Below, in pieces: positions 25,542-37,503 of a stretch of 64,000 bases of DNA (position 1 is the stretch's first letter; every line of letters starts with the position of its first letter). The notes beneath the pieces were generated by a model. It saw only the letters and a list, made by a program, of their open reading frames with translations. It did no database searches and was not told where the DNA came from. The stretch is from assembly GCF_014042345.1 (NCBI RefSeq), contig NZ_JACEZT010000001.1, forward strand, positions 248,001 to 312,000, read 5' to 3'. The DNA is from Rugamonas brunnea (GTDB lineage Bacteria; Pseudomonadota; Gammaproteobacteria; Burkholderiales; Burkholderiaceae_D). Made by a program: the position numbers and the translations under genes.

Positions 25542-25958
25542 TTACTTGACCGTCACTTTGATGCTGTTGCTCAGCGCCGGCCCGTACGACTGGTGCGCGC
25601 CGTTGGCGAATTGCAGCGTGAGCGTGTAGCTGCCGGGCGGCAGTTTCACTTCCGTTTCCGTCTGACCCTTGCCGAAGTGCAGATGGGTGTCATCGAACGG
25701 CACCGACTCGCCGGCCTTGATGGCGTCCGCGTTGATCAGCAGGTGGTGGTGGCCCGTGTTGGCGCTCATGTCGCCAGCCGGTTTCACCTCCATGCCATCG
25801 ACGCCGAACTTGACCTTGAACGGGCTGCTGACCGTCGCGCCATCGGCCGGCTCGACAATCTTGACCGATTGCGCTTCGGCTTGGGCGCCAGCCGCCACGC
25901 CGGCCATCAGGACCACGGCAGCCGCCATGCGGCTCATCATGCTTGCTGCGATTTTCAT
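25542..25958 (-). CDS. DUF4399-type exported protein
   Basis: A 138-residue protein with a signal peptide ending near AQAEA. The mature part has the DUF4399 pattern: SVKIVEPADGATVSSPFKVK, then GHHHLLIN, DDTHLHFGKGQTE and LPPGSYTLTLQFANGAHQSY. The His-rich loops could bind metal, but the role of the family is not established. The start at 25958 is chosen from the signal peptide and GGAGATG upstream. It is 45 bp downstream of mrp on the same strand and marks the return to core-type composition. Confidence 0.8.
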   Translation of the reverse strand: MKIAASMMSRMAAAVVLMAGVAAGAQAEAQSVKIVEPADGATVSSPFKVKFGVDGMEVKPAGDMSANTGHHHLLINADAIKAGESVPFDDTHLHFGKGQTETEVKLPPGSYTLTLQFANGAHQSYGPALSNSIKVTVK

Positions 25959-26003
25959 TGCGGGCATCTCCAGGTTAAACCACGGGGTCAAACAACGGCA
26001 GCA

Positions 26004-27092
26004 TCAATCGTTCTTGATCACGATGCTGGGGAACTTGCTGGTCATGTCCTTGGCCTTCTCGGACACCTGCACCGCGATCTTGCGGGCGATATCCTTGTAG
26101 ATGGCCGCCACCGGGCCATCGGGCTCGGCCACCACGGTCGGCTTGCCGGAGTCGGTCTGCTCGCGGATCGCCATCGTCAGCGGCAAGGCGCCGAGGAACT
26201 CGACGCCGAAATCCTTGCACATCTTGGCGCCGCCGCCGGAGCCGAAAATCTCTTCCGCGTGGCCGCAGTTGGAGCAGATATGGGTGCTCATGTTCTCCAC
26301 GATGCCGAGGATGGGGATGCCCACCTTCTCGAACATGCGCAAGCCCTTGCGCGCGTCCAGCAGCGCGATGTCCTGCGGCGTGGTGACGATCACGGCGCCC
26401 GTCACCGGCACCTTCTGCGACAGCGTGAGCTGGATGTCGCCCGTGCCTGGCGGCATATCGACGATCAGGTAATCGAGGTCGCGCCAGTTGGTCTGCTCCA
26501 GCAGCTGCTGCAAGGCCTGCGTGACCATCGGGCCGCGCCACACCATCGGTTCATCCGGATCGATCATGAAGCCGATCGACGACACCTGCAGGCCGTAGTT
26601 CTCCAGCGGCTCCATGGTCTTGCCGTCGCGCGTCTCGGGCCGGCCGTTCACGCCCAGCATCATCGGCTGCGACGGGCCGTAGATATCGGCGTCCAGCACG
26701 CCAACCGACGCGCCCTCGGCCGCCAGCGCCAGCGCCAGGTTGACGGCGGTGGTCGATTTACCCACCCCGCCCTTGCCCGAGGCGACGGCGATGATGTTCT
26801 TCACGTTGGGCAGCAGCTTCAGGCCGCGCTGCACCGTGTGCGAGATGATCTTCGATTGCACGTTGACGGTCACAGTGCCGGCGCCGGGCAGCGCCCGCAG
26901 CGCCTCGGCCACGCTGGCGCGGATCGCGTCGAACTGGGATTTGGCCGGATAGCCGAGTTCGATATCGACCGACACGGCGCCGCCGTCGACCTTGATGTTC
27001 TTCACGGCCTTGCCGCTGACGAAGTCCTTCGTTGTATTCGGGTCAAGCACTTTTGACAATGCCGCTTTGACGTCTTCTGCAGTGATGCTCAT
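26004..27092 (-). CDS. apbC: iron-sulfur cluster carrier Mrp/ApbC
   Basis: A 362-residue P-loop NTPase of the Mrp/NBP35 family that binds and delivers Fe-S clusters. Residues 1-90 form the MIP18/DUF59 domain. The deviant Walker A reads GKGGVGKST, followed by DADIYGPSQP and DMPPGTGD. The CxxC that binds the shared cluster is CSNCGH. It is transcribed divergently from metG across 135 bp, an arrangement known from other betaproteobacteria. Confidence 0.93.
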   Translation of the reverse strand: MSITAEDVKAALSKVLDPNTTKDFVSGKAVKNIKVDGGAVSVDIELGYPAKSQFDAIRASVAEALRALPGAGTVTVNVQSKIISHTVQRGLKLLPNVKNIIAVASGKGGVGKSTTAVNLALALAAEGASVGVLDADIYGPSQPMMLGVNGRPETRDGKTMEPLENYGLQVSSIGFMIDPDEPMVWRGPMVTQALQQLLEQTNWRDLDYLIVDMPPGTGDIQLTLSQKVPVTGAVIVTTPQDIALLDARKGLRMFEKVGIPILGIVENMSTHICSNCGHAEEIFGSGGGAKMCKDFGVEFLGALPLTMAIREQTDSGKPTVVAEPDGPVAAIYKDIARKIAVQVSEKAKDMTSKFPSIVIKND

Positions 27093-27227
27093 GAAAATCT
27101 CCGTAAGTGATGCAGCAGTCTAGCGCAAAATAGCCAAAATTACAGGATTGCCCCTGCCCCGAAAGTGCGCATTCCGCACATCCGCTGTTAAAATGCTTCT
27201 TTTATCCACCCACAAAGTGCATCAACC

Positions 27228-29387
27228 ATGACCCGCAAGCTGTTCGTCACCACTGCCCTGCCTTATGCCAACGCCGCCTTCCACATCGGTCACATGATGG
27301 AGTACATCCAGGCCGACATCTGGGTGCGCTTCCAGCGAATGCAGCGCGACGGCAACGGCCTGCGCGAGGTGCACTTTGTCGGCGCCGACGACACCCACGG
27401 CACGCCGATCATGATCGCGGCCGAGAAGGAAGGCATCACGCCACAGGAATTCGTGGCCAAGATCGCGGCCGGCCGCGCCCAGTACCTGGACGGCTTCCAC
27501 ATCGCCTTCGACAACTGGTACTCGACCGATTCGCCGGAAAACGTGGAACTATCGCAGGGCATCTACCGCAAGCTGCGCGACACGGGCCTGATCGCGACCA
27601 AGGTGGTGGACCGCTTCTTCGACCCCGTCAAAGGCATGTTCCTGGCCGACCGCAACATCAAGGGCGAGTGCCCCAAGTGCGGCGCAAAGGACCAGTACGG
27701 CGACAACTGCGAGGTGTGCGGCGCGGCCTACCAGCCGACCGAACTGGTGAACCCGTTCTCCGTGTTCACCGGTTCCACGCCCATCCTCAAGCCTTCCGAA
27801 CAATACTTCTTCAAGCTGTCCGACCCGCGCTGCTTCCAGTTCCTGCGCGACTGGCTCAACACGCCGGGCCGCCTGCAGCCTGAGATGGTCAACAAGGTCA
27901 GCGAGTGGCTGGGCGAGGCCGGCGAAAAACTGGCCGACTGGGACATCTCGCGCGACGCGCCCTACTTCGGCATCCCGATTCCGGACGCACCGGGCAAGTT
28001 CTTCTACGTGTGGCTGGACGCGCCCGTGGGTTACCTGGCCAGCCTGAAGAACTACTGCGAGAAAAAGGGCATGGACTTCAACGCCCTGCTCAACGACCCG
28101 GCCACGGAACAGATCCACTTCATCGGCAAGGACATTGTCTCCTTCCACCTGCTGTTCTGGCCCGCCATGCTGAAGTTCGCCGACCACCCCGTGATCGACA
28201 AGCTGAAGGTGAACGTGCACGGCCACCTGACGGTCAACAACGAGAAGATGTCGAAGTCGCGCGGCACCGGCATCTCGCCGCTGCGCTACCTGAACCTGGG
28301 CATGAATCCGGAATGGCTGCGCTACTACATCGCCTTCAAGCTCAATTCGAAAGTGGAAGACCTGGACTTCACGGGTGAGGACTTCGTGGCCCGCGTGAAC
28401 TCGGACCTGATCGGCAAATTCGTCAACATCGCCTCGCGCTGCGCCGGCTTCATCACCAAGAAGTTCGACGGCAAGCTGGCGTCGTCGTTGTCCGACAACG
28501 CGCAGGCGTGGATCAAGCGCGCCCTGGTCACCGAGGCCGGCGCCGAGCGCCAGGCCAGCATCGCCGCCCACTTCGAGGCGCGCGAGTTCGGCAAGGCCCT
28601 GCGCGAGATCATGGAAGTGGCCGACATCACCAACCAGTACGTGGACGATAACAAGCCATGGGTGCTGGCCAAGGATGAAGCCAAACTGGCCGAGCTGCAC
28701 GACGTCTGCACCACCGCCCTGATCCTGTTCCGCCAGCTGACCATCATGCTGTCGCCGGTGCTGCCGGGCGTGGCCGCCAACGTCCGCAAGTTCCTCAACG
28801 ATGCGGAGCTGGTGTGGGCCGACACGGAAGTGTCGACCGGCGCCGTCTGGAACACCATGCTGGGCCGTACCATCGGCGCCTACGACCACCTGATGAAGCG
28901 CGTCGAGCCGAAGATGATCGACGACCTGTTCGACGCGCCGGCGCAACAGGCGGCCGCCGCGCCCGCCGCCAAACCGGAGAAGGCCGCCAAGGCCAAGGCC
29001 GCGCCGGCCGTCGCCGTCACCGAGACCGGCATCGAAGTGATCGCGCCGGAAATCTCGGTCGACGACTTCTTCAAGGTCGACCTGCGCATCGCCAAGATCG
29101 TCAATTGCGAACACGTGGAAGGCTCGGACAAGCTGCTGCGCCTGACGCTGGACGCGGGCGAAGGCCGCATGCGCAACGTCTTCTCCGGCATCAAGTCGAT
29201 GTACCAGCCGGAAGACCTGATCGGCAAGCTGACCGTGCTGGTGGCCAACCTGGCGCCGCGCAAGATGAAGTTCGGCGTCTCCGAAGGCATGGTGATGGCC
29301 GCCTCGGCGGTCGATGAGAAAGCCAACCCCGGCATCTACATCCTCAACCCATGGCCGGGCGCCACCCCGGGCATGCGCATCAGCTAA
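27228..29387 (+). CDS. metG: methionine--tRNA ligase
   Basis: A 719-residue class I synthetase that charges initiator and elongator tRNA-Met. HIGH motif FHIGH lies near the N-terminus, and KMSKS appears as [11 protein letters not shown]. Two CxxC pairs (CPKC and CEVC, encoded around 27669-27721) bind the structural zinc. After the anticodon domain there is an Ala/Lys/Pro-rich linker (encoded about 28945-29010) and a C-terminal tRNA-binding OB domain that starts at [16 protein letters not shown]. Its length fits the long, dimeric MetG form. Confidence 0.97.
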   Translation: MTRKLFVTTALPYANAAFHIGHMMEYIQADIWVRFQRMQRDGNGLREVHFVGADDTHGTPIMIAAEKEGITPQEFVAKIAAGRAQYLDGFHIAFDNWYSTDSPENVELSQGIYRKLRDTGLIATKVVDRFFDPVKGMFLADRNIKGECPKCGAKDQYGDNCEVCGAAYQPTELVNPFSVFTGSTPILKPSEQYFFKLSDPRCFQFLRDWLNTPGRLQPEMVNKVSEWLGEAGEKLADWDISRDAPYFGIPIPDAPGKFFYVWLDAPVGYLASLKNYCEKKGMDFNALLNDPATEQIHFIGKDIVSFHLLFWPAMLKFADHPVIDKLKVNVHGHLTVNNEKMSKSRGTGISPLRYLNLGMNPEWLRYYIAFKLNSKVEDLDFTGEDFVARVNSDLIGKFVNIASRCAGFITKKFDGKLASSLSDNAQAWIKRALVTEAGAERQASIAAHFEAREFGKALREIMEVADITNQYVDDNKPWVLAKDEAKLAELHDVCTTALILFRQLTIMLSPVLPGVAANVRKFLNDAELVWADTEVSTGAVWNTMLGRTIGAYDHLMKRVEPKMIDDLFDAPAQQAAAAPAAKPEKAAKAKAAPAVAVTETGIEVIAPEISVDDFFKVDLRIAKIVNCEHVEGSDKLLRLTLDAGEGRMRNVFSGIKSMYQPEDLIGKLTVLVANLAPRKMKFGVSEGMVMAASAVDEKANPGIYILNPWPGATPGMRIS

Positions 29388-29409
29388 CCCACAAGAGCTA
29401 GGCAGCCGC

Positions 29410-29889
29410 ATGAACATCCTGGTGCGCGAGGCGACGGCAGACGATGCAAAACTGATCGCCGAGCTCACGCGCGCCGCGTGGGCCGGCAAGGTCAGCGTCA
29501 CCTCCAGCGGCCACCGCGAAACCGCCGTCCTCGTTGCGCAGCACCTGCGCGACGGCGGCGGTTTTATTTTACTGGTCGATGATGCGCCGGTCGGCTCCGT
29601 GCGCTGGCTGCCGCTGGACGCGGAACCGGACGTGTGGGAAGTGGCGCGCATGGGCGTGCTGCCCGGCCACCGCGGCCAGCACCTGTCGCAGCATCTGCTG
29701 GAAGCCGTGATCCACCACGCGCTGGCGGCCGGCATCGAAGAAGTGCGGTTGGCCGTGCGCAGCGACCAGCCCAAGCTGATCGACTTCTACACCGCCTTCG
29801 AATTCGAGCTGGCCGAAGAACTCGAATACTCGCACGCCAATCCGCTCGAACCCGCCCCGGTGGTGATGCGCCGCCTGCTGCGGCGCTGA
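29410..29889 (+). CDS. GNAT-family N-acetyltransferase
   Basis: A 159-residue GNAT acetyltransferase. The acetyl-CoA pyrophosphate-binding loop reads MGVLPGHRGQHLSQHLL (motif A), preceded by the strand WEVARM. The C-terminal part FYTAFEFELAEEL is the usual motif B region. It begins 22 bp after metG and is probably co-transcribed with it. The acceptor substrate cannot be deduced. ATG 29410 is chosen because the frame upstream overlaps metG. Confidence 0.85.
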   Translation: MNILVREATADDAKLIAELTRAAWAGKVSVTSSGHRETAVLVAQHLRDGGGFILLVDDAPVGSVRWLPLDAEPDVWEVARMGVLPGHRGQHLSQHLLEAVIHHALAAGIEEVRLAVRSDQPKLIDFYTAFEFELAEELEYSHANPLEPAPVVMRRLLRR

Positions 29890-30076
29890 ACACCCCCTTC
29901 CATCCCACGTTTTTTCACGCAGAGATGATCTGACGTATGCCCGGCGCCACCACTGGCGCCGCTGGTCGTTCACCGGCGCGGTATATTGCCCAAGACACGT
30001 CCACACAACGCCCACACGACGGCCAGGCAGCGCCGGCTTGGCGCGGGCGGGACGCTACCACAGTCGGAGGGGGAAC

Positions 30077-31348
30077 ATGGCGCAGGAAATGGCCACGGTG
30101 AGCGGCGAGGAATTGCCGGGTGAAAGTCCACACTACATACGCGATGCCACGGCGATGGGCGACGCCAGGCAGGTCGTCACCACGGCGGACATCTTCGCCA
30201 GCAACGGCATGCTGTTGGTGGCCAAGGGCGCGCGCGTCGACAGCCGGCAATTCGAACGCCTGACCTGCCACCGGCTGGCGGCCCCGATCGACGGCATGCT
30301 CACCGCCGAACACGCGGTCGACCCGCACGAACTGGCGCTGGAGGCGGACCGCGTCATCGAGCGCGACGAAGTCTACCGCCGCATCCTGTCGCGCACCGGC
30401 GACCCCGGGCGCCTCAAATACAGCCTGAACAACCTGAAGCTGCCGGCGCCCGCGCAGTTCCGCCTGACGGTCATGCGCGAGCAACGGCCCGAAATCTACC
30501 AGCACGGCCTGCGCGCCGCCATGATCGCGTTCGCCATCGCCCATCGGCGCAACCTGGCCGAAGACGAGTGCAACGGGGCCTTGCTGGCGGCACTGTTTCA
30601 TGACGTGGGTGAAATGCACACCGATCCCGGCCTGCTCAATCCCGAGCACGCCATCACGACCGACGAGCGGCGCTTCGTCCATGTCCACCCGATCACCGGT
30701 TATGTGCTGCTGCGTAATATGGAGGGCTTCACGGCGCCGACGGCGCAGGCCATCCTGCAACACCATGAGCGGCTCGATGGCAGCGGCTACCCGTATGGCC
30801 TGGCCGGCGACAAGATCAGCCGCCTGGGACGGTTGGTGGCGATCGCCGACGTCGCCCAGGCGGTCATCAAGCGTTTCCCCTTGCCGCGGGTCGACATCCT
30901 GTTCAGGATCAACCAGCGCCGCTTCGATTCGACCCTGACAGACACCTTGCGCGACCTGTTGCATGTCGGCCCGGCCGACTTTCGGGCCCCACCCAATGAG
31001 GAGGCCGCCGCCGCGCAGGCCAACCATCTGGCCGCCCTGTTGCAGGCGTGGCAGCACCTGCGCAAGCCGCTGGCGGCCCCGGTGGAAGGCGCGCTGACCT
31101 TTCTGGCCGAGCGCATGGCCAACTTGCGCTCGCTGGTGCTACAGGCGGGATTCGACCCCGACAATATGAGCGCCCTGCTGGAAGTGGCCCAGGAAGATAC
31201 CACCATGCAGGTAGAGCTATGCGGCCTGCTCGACGAGATGGATTGGCTGATGGCCGATATCGCCCACGAGATCGAGCGCCGTTCGCACGAACTGGCCGGG
31301 CTGTCTCAAGGCGTGCTGAAGGATTTGCTCGGCCAATTGCGGCAATGA
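30077..31348 (+). CDS. HD-GYP-type cyclic-di-GMP phosphodiesterase
   Basis: A 423-residue protein with an HD-GYP domain, which typically hydrolyses cyclic di-GMP. HDVGE at 175-179 supplies the HD pair and HHERLDGSGYP at 229-239 is close to the HHExxDGxGYP signature, so activity is plausible. The N-terminal 110 residues include a short domain often found ahead of HD-GYP in these proteins. The C-terminal 120 residues are helical and unassigned. GGAGGGGGAAC precedes ATG 30077, favouring it over 30038. Confidence 0.88.
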   Translation: MAQEMATVSGEELPGESPHYIRDATAMGDARQVVTTADIFASNGMLLVAKGARVDSRQFERLTCHRLAAPIDGMLTAEHAVDPHELALEADRVIERDEVYRRILSRTGDPGRLKYSLNNLKLPAPAQFRLTVMREQRPEIYQHGLRAAMIAFAIAHRRNLAEDECNGALLAALFHDVGEMHTDPGLLNPEHAITTDERRFVHVHPITGYVLLRNMEGFTAPTAQAILQHHERLDGSGYPYGLAGDKISRLGRLVAIADVAQAVIKRFPLPRVDILFRINQRRFDSTLTDTLRDLLHVGPADFRAPPNEEAAAAQANHLAALLQAWQHLRKPLAAPVEGALTFLAERMANLRSLVLQAGFDPDNMSALLEVAQEDTTMQVELCGLLDEMDWLMADIAHEIERRSHELAGLSQGVLKDLLGQLRQ

Positions 31349-31388
31349 CGGCCGGGCGCGCCGGCCGCGCCCGCTTCCCGCCTCCCGC

Positions 31389-31706
31389 TTATTTACCGCT
31401 GCTCAGGCAGCTCTTCATGAAGGCCTTGCGCTCGTCGCCCTTCTTGCCGGCCGCGTCGGCGTTGCAGGACTTCATCTTCTCCTGCTGGGTCATCGGCGCG
31501 GCGGCGGCAGGCTTGTTGCTCAGGCATTCCTTCATGAAGGCCTTGCGCTCATCGCCTTTCTTGCCGGCGGCATCGGCATTGCAGGTGGTCATCCTGGTTT
31601 GCTGGGCCGTCTTGGGCGCGGAGACGGCCTCAGGCGCGGCGGCGAAGGCGGCGGCCGACACCAGGGTGGCGATACATGCGGTAGCTACGGCGATCATCTT
31701 TTTCAT
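31389..31706 (-). CDS. PsiF-repeat protein
   Basis: A 105-residue exported protein with a signal peptide cleaved near AFA. The mature part is two nearly identical PsiF repeats: CNADAAGKKGDERKAFMK occurs twice, followed by ECLS and SCLS. Each repeat has two Cys. PsiF was named for phosphate-starvation induction in E. coli, but its role is unknown, and I see no clear Pho box here. AAGGGAAG before the ATG is a good ribosome-binding site. Confidence 0.85.
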   Translation of the reverse strand: MKKMIAVATACIATLVSAAAFAAAPEAVSAPKTAQQTRMTTCNADAAGKKGDERKAFMKECLSNKPAAAAPMTQQEKMKSCNADAAGKKGDERKAFMKSCLSSGK

Positions 31707-31779
31707 GGAATCTTCCCTTTTTTAAAGTTAAACCAAAGTTCACACTGCACCCGCCACGCGGCGCCGACGGCGCCGCGCG

Positions 31780-31827
31780 GTCATTCCAACCACGTGGTCA
31801 TTCCAACCACGCTGTCATCCCAACCAT
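31780..31827. repeat. three tandem copies of the yidB 3' end
   Basis: On the minus strand the last codons of the YidB-like gene plus its stop (TGGTTGGGATGAC) are followed by two more copies (TGGTTGGAATGAC) at roughly 18-bp spacing. Only the first copy is coding. The copies contain GGT...ACC inverted ends. Confidence 0.65.
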
Positions 31828-32234
31828 TTGCCTGCCAGCAGCCGCAAGCCCTGGGACAACAAATCCCCCTCATGCAACTGGCCACCGGGGCTCAGTTGAT
31901 CGATCAGTTGCGGCAGCAATTGCGCCAGGCCGCTGGCCGCATGCTCCGGCTCCACCCCCGCCTGCTGGGCCACCTGCGCCAACTGGCCGGCGCCCAGGGC
32001 CTCGGCCAACTGGCCGGCGGAGACAGGCAGGTTGGTGCCGGTGCCTATCCACGACGCCACATGCTCGCCCAAACCGCTCGCTTGAAGTTGCGCCAGCAAC
32101 GCCGGCACGCCGCCCGCGTTATCGATCATGGTCATCACGCCCGCGATCAGGGTCCCCTGCGGCGCCCCATCCTGGCTTTGTCCGCCGGCCGCCGCAGCGA
32201 CCTGCCCCACCAGCTGATCCAGCAATCCCATCAT
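31815..32234 (-). CDS. YidB-like DUF937 protein
   Basis: A 139-residue protein rich in Gly, Ala, Gln and Leu, with the DUF937/YidB pattern: N-terminal MGLLDQLVGQV and a C-terminal helical repeat region including SWIGTGTNLPVSAGQLAEAL. There is no signal peptide. The function of the family is unknown. GGGGAGAAT precedes the ATG pair. It is separated from psiF by about 108 bp that include tandem copies of its own 3' end. Confidence 0.85.
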   Translation of the reverse strand: MMGLLDQLVGQVAAAAGGQSQDGAPQGTLIAGVMTMIDNAGGVPALLAQLQASGLGEHVASWIGTGTNLPVSAGQLAEALGAGQLAQVAQQAGVEPEHAASGLAQLLPQLIDQLSPGGQLHEGDLLSQGLRLLAGKWLG

Positions 32235-32433
32235 ATTCTCCCCAAAAAGCGCTGCGCGGAAAGTGAACGATATGTCGCCATGTCAATCTTGCGACATATG
32301 AACAACCCTATGTTACTGTAAATGGCTGAGCTGGCAATACCGATTTTCTATCGTCGCGGCCGCGTGCGACGCAGGCGGGCAAATTGCGCTAGATTGGACA
32401 GGTGGCAAGCGCCCGTCCGTTGAGGAGAACAAC

Positions 32434-33096
32434 ATGTCCCTGACGCTGTACTACCACCCGCTGGCATCGTACTGTCACAAGGTATTGATCGCGCTGTACG
32501 AGAACGGCACGCCGTTCGAGAAGCGCCTGATCGACCTGGGCAAGGCGGACGACCGCGCGGCGCTGGCGGCCGTCTGGCCACCGACCCGCTTCCCCGTGCT
32601 GCGCGACGATGCGCGCGAGCGCGATGTGCCCGAATCCACCGTCATCATCGAATACCTGGACCACCACTACCCCGGCCACCGGCCCCTGATCCCCGCCGAC
32701 TGGAACGAGGCGCTGGACGTGCGGCTGTGGGAACGCTTCTTCGACGGCTACGTGCAAGACCCCATGCAGCGCATCGTGGCCGACCGCCTGTACCACACCC
32801 AGGCCGACATGGCGCCGCAACGGGCCATGCTGGGCACGGCCTACGGCATGCTCGAACAGCAACTGGGCGAGCGCAACTGGGTCGCCGGCACGGGCTTCAG
32901 CATGGCCGATTGCGCGGCGGCGCCGGCCCTGTTCTATGCCAGCACGCTGGTGCCGATACCGGCCGGCCACATCCACCTGCACGCCTATTTCACACGCCTG
33001 ATGGGCCGGCCCTCGGTGCAGCGGGTGCTGGAAGAAGCCAAACCGTATTTCCAGTTCTACCCGTTCGAGGAAGCGATCCCGCAGCGTTTCCGCTGA
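32434..33096 (+). CDS. glutathione S-transferase family protein
   Basis: A 220-residue glutathione transferase. The thioredoxin-like N-terminal domain starts LTLYYHPLASYCHKVLIAL, with PESTVIIEYLD giving the ES/TS motif that binds the glutathione gamma-glutamyl group. The C-terminal helical domain includes GTGFSMADCAAAP, the N-capping-box motif. GAGGAGAAC precedes the ATG. The electrophilic substrate is unknown. It converges with an EamA transporter gene with a 4-bp gap. Confidence 0.9.
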   Translation: MSLTLYYHPLASYCHKVLIALYENGTPFEKRLIDLGKADDRAALAAVWPPTRFPVLRDDARERDVPESTVIIEYLDHHYPGHRPLIPADWNEALDVRLWERFFDGYVQDPMQRIVADRLYHTQADMAPQRAMLGTAYGMLEQQLGERNWVAGTGFSMADCAAAPALFYASTLVPIPAGHIHLHAYFTRLMGRPSVQRVLEEAKPYFQFYPFEEAIPQRFR

Positions 33097-33100
33097 CGCC

Positions 33101-34000
33101 CTAGCGGCGTGACGAGACGACGATGCCCCCCACGATCAGCGCGAACGCGGCCACGTGGTAGCCATGCGGCGCCTCGCCGAGGAAGGCGGACGACATCAGC
33201 GCCGCGAACAGCGGCGTGAGGTTGACGAAGAACGCGCCGATGGCCGGCCCCGCCTCGCGCACGCCCTCGCCCCAGCAGCGGAACGCGATCACGGCCGGAC
33301 ACACGGCCACGTACAGCAAGGCCGCCGCCAGCGTCCAGCTCCATTGCACGGGCGCGGCGCCCAGCGCCCATTCGCCGCCCGCGAACGCACCTGACCAGAC
33401 GGCGCCGAACGCCACTTGCGCCAGCAGGAAGCTGGCCCAGTTGGCGCGCAGGTCGGCCGGCTCGTGCGCGCGCGTGAGCAGCCAGCTATACAGCGACCAG
33501 GCGATGCTGGCCAGGATCATGAACAAATCGCCCGCCACCAGCCGCAGCGCCAGCAGGTGCTGCCATTCGCCACGGGCCAGCACCAGCAACACGCCGGCGA
33601 TCGACAGCACCGCCCCCGCCATCTGGCGCCGCGTGACCTGCGCGCCGAACCACAGCCAGCCCGTCAGCATCATCCACACCGGCATGCCCGAGGCCACCAG
33701 CGTCACGTTGATGGGGGTGGAGGTTTGCAGCGCCAGGTATTGCAGCGCGTTGTACATGCCGATGCCCAGCAGGCCGAGCACGGCGAAGCGGCGCCAGTGC
33801 GGCCACAGGCTGCTGCCCCGGCGGAAGATGGGGCCGGCCAGCGGCAACAGGATCACGAACGCGATCAGCCAGCGCAGGAAATTGAGCAGTATCGGCGGCA
33901 CCATCTCGTGCACCATGCGCCCGACGATGGCGTTGCCGGCCCAAAGCAGGGGCGGAATGGTCAACAACAAGGCGGTCCGGGGCGTGAGGCGGTGGGTCAT
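33101..34000 (-). CDS. EamA/DMT-family transporter
   Basis: A 299-residue inner-membrane protein with ten predicted hydrophobic helices in two EamA halves (residues about 5-140 and 150-295). Motifs include NFLRWLIAFVILLPLAGP in the first half and FFVNLTPLFAALMSSAFLGE in the second, typical of drug/metabolite exporters. The substrate is not predictable from sequence. Confidence 0.9.
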   Translation of the reverse strand: MTHRLTPRTALLLTIPPLLWAGNAIVGRMVHEMVPPILLNFLRWLIAFVILLPLAGPIFRRGSSLWPHWRRFAVLGLLGIGMYNALQYLALQTSTPINVTLVASGMPVWMMLTGWLWFGAQVTRRQMAGAVLSIAGVLLVLARGEWQHLLALRLVAGDLFMILASIAWSLYSWLLTRAHEPADLRANWASFLLAQVAFGAVWSGAFAGGEWALGAAPVQWSWTLAAALLYVAVCPAVIAFRCWGEGVREAGPAIGAFFVNLTPLFAALMSSAFLGEAPHGYHVAAFALIVGGIVVSSRR

Positions 34001-34247
34001 GCGGCGTTTCCAATAAGATCAAACATGCAAGCTTTTGCCCCTGAGCATAACCGATCCCGCCCGATCGCGCCGCGATGGCTCCGAAAATGGGCTGTACCGG
34101 CGCCGCCACAATGACGGCGCCATCGTCGTCCAGCCCATCAATTAAAGGTAAAATAAAGTTCAACCTTTTATAACATTGCAACTGTCAGCGGCGCGCCGCC
34201 CCTGCGCGCAGCCGCCGCCACCGCCAGCCGGACTGAAAGGAACTGCC

Positions 34248-35261
34248 ATGCGCCCCACCCTGTCCGCCCTGGCGGCCGCGTTATTGCTCTGCCTGCCCAT
34301 AGCGGGCATGGCGCAGCAAACGGGCGTCCGGGTCTACGGCATCCTCGACGTATTCGCCGGCAGCGCCAATACCAGCGGCGGCCTGGCATCGCGGGTCATC
34401 AACAACGGCGGGATGACCACGTCCTACTACGGCATCGGCGGCAAGGAGGAACTGGGGCAGGGATTGAAGACCGTGTTCGCGCTCGAAGGCGTGGTCCGGC
34501 TCGACACGGGCGAGTCGGGCCGCTTCCCCAACGACCCCTTGTTCTCGCGCGCGGCCTACGTGGGCCTGAGCGGCGACTTCGGCACCGTCAAGCTGGGCCG
34601 GGTGCCCAATCCCCTGTTCCAGGCCTCGGCCGCCGTCAATCCTTACGCCTACTCGACCCGCTTCTCGCCGCTCATGACGCAGTTGTGGGCCGCCCCCTAC
34701 GGCAGCGCCGTCACCGGCGACACGGGCTGGAGCAACGCCCTGCACTACACCTCGCCCACGCTGGGCGGGGTCACGCTGGTGGGCCAGTACGCGCCCGGCG
34801 AAACCCCAGGCTCGGCCAGCCACAACGCGGCCGCCGTGCTGCGCTACGAGGTCGGGCCGCTGCTGCTGGTGGCCGGCGGCCAGCGCGTCGAAGCCGGACT
34901 GGGCATCACCAGCGCCGCGCCGCGCCAGGATACCTGGCTGGCTGGCGTGGCCTACGATTTGCGCGCCGTCAAACTGTATGGCAGCTACGACCGCAACCGC
35001 ACCGACCTCACGGGCCGCCGCACGCGCACCGCGCAACTGGGCCTGCAGGTGCCGTCCGGCTCGGGCCGCTACCTGCTGGCCTGGGCCCGCTCGCGCGAAG
35101 ACGGCCTGAACCGGCCCGAATTCCGGCGCGATACGGCCACCGCCGGCTACGATTACAGCCTGTCCGTGCGCACCGACGTCTATGCCGTGTTCGTGTACGA
35201 CAAGCTGAGCACGTCCAGCGACGGCAACACGACGGCGCTGGGCATACGCCACAAATTCTAG
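34248..35261 (+). CDS. Gram-negative porin
   Basis: A 337-residue outer-membrane porin of the betaproteobacterial trimeric 16-stranded type. A signal peptide (MRPTLSALAAALLLCLPIAGMAQ) is followed by VRVYGILDVFAG. The pattern SYYGIGGKEELGQGLKTVFALE and AAYVGLSGDFGTVKLGR is characteristic of the family. It ends in GIRHKF, with the C-terminal Phe needed for assembly by the BAM complex. Stand-alone gene. Confidence 0.92.
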   Translation: MRPTLSALAAALLLCLPIAGMAQQTGVRVYGILDVFAGSANTSGGLASRVINNGGMTTSYYGIGGKEELGQGLKTVFALEGVVRLDTGESGRFPNDPLFSRAAYVGLSGDFGTVKLGRVPNPLFQASAAVNPYAYSTRFSPLMTQLWAAPYGSAVTGDTGWSNALHYTSPTLGGVTLVGQYAPGETPGSASHNAAAVLRYEVGPLLLVAGGQRVEAGLGITSAAPRQDTWLAGVAYDLRAVKLYGSYDRNRTDLTGRRTRTAQLGLQVPSGSGRYLLAWARSREDGLNRPEFRRDTATAGYDYSLSVRTDVYAVFVYDKLSTSSDGNTTALGIRHKF

Positions 35262-35360
35262 GCGCAGGCGCCTAAACTTGCCCGGTAGCAGCGATAGAAT
35301 TACCGCCCCCGGCGCCGGGCGCGGTAAAATACGCGCTGCTGACTCACCCAACTAGCCATT

Positions 35361-35570
35361 ATGAAACTCACTAAACAACATCAGTTGTACGAATCCGACC
35401 ACACCCTGTTCATCAAGGCGCTGAAAGCCAAGAACCCTGCCATCGAACAAGGCCAGCAGGAAGGCCGCGCCCGGCTGTGGGACAAAGCCCCATTGTCGCT
35501 GGACGAGCAGCAACGCCAGCTCGCCTCGGCCGTCAAACAACAGGCTTACGTCTACCAGAACAAAGTCTAA
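35361..35570 (+). CDS. DUF3460 family protein
   Basis: A 69-residue soluble protein of the DUF3460 type (YESDHTLFIKALKAKNP near the N-terminus, ARLWDKAP in the middle). The family is mostly betaproteobacterial and its role is unknown. It lies 18 bp upstream of scpA on the same strand, likely in one operon with scpA and panC. Confidence 0.85.
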   Translation: MKLTKQHQLYESDHTLFIKALKAKNPAIEQGQQEGRARLWDKAPLSLDEQQRQLASAVKQQAYVYQNKV

Positions 35571-35588
35571 GCACCCCAGGCGGGCACC

Positions 35589-37402
<1,814 letters not shown>

Positions 37403-37457
37403 GCCACCCGCCAGCGGTGACCGGTTCCGGCATCATGCCAGCGGCCGGTCCCGGACG

Positions 37458-37490
37458 AAAAAAAACCAGCCACGCGGCTGGTTTTTTTTT
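37458..37490. terminator. bidirectional terminator between panC and the HDOD gene
   Basis: AACCAGCC (37464-37471) pairs with GGCTGGTT (37476-37483) around ACGC. A-run on the left and T-run on the right mean it can stop both the plus-strand panC transcript and the minus-strand HDOD transcript. Confidence 0.9.
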
Positions 37491-37503
37491 GCGCCGGCGC
37501 CGG

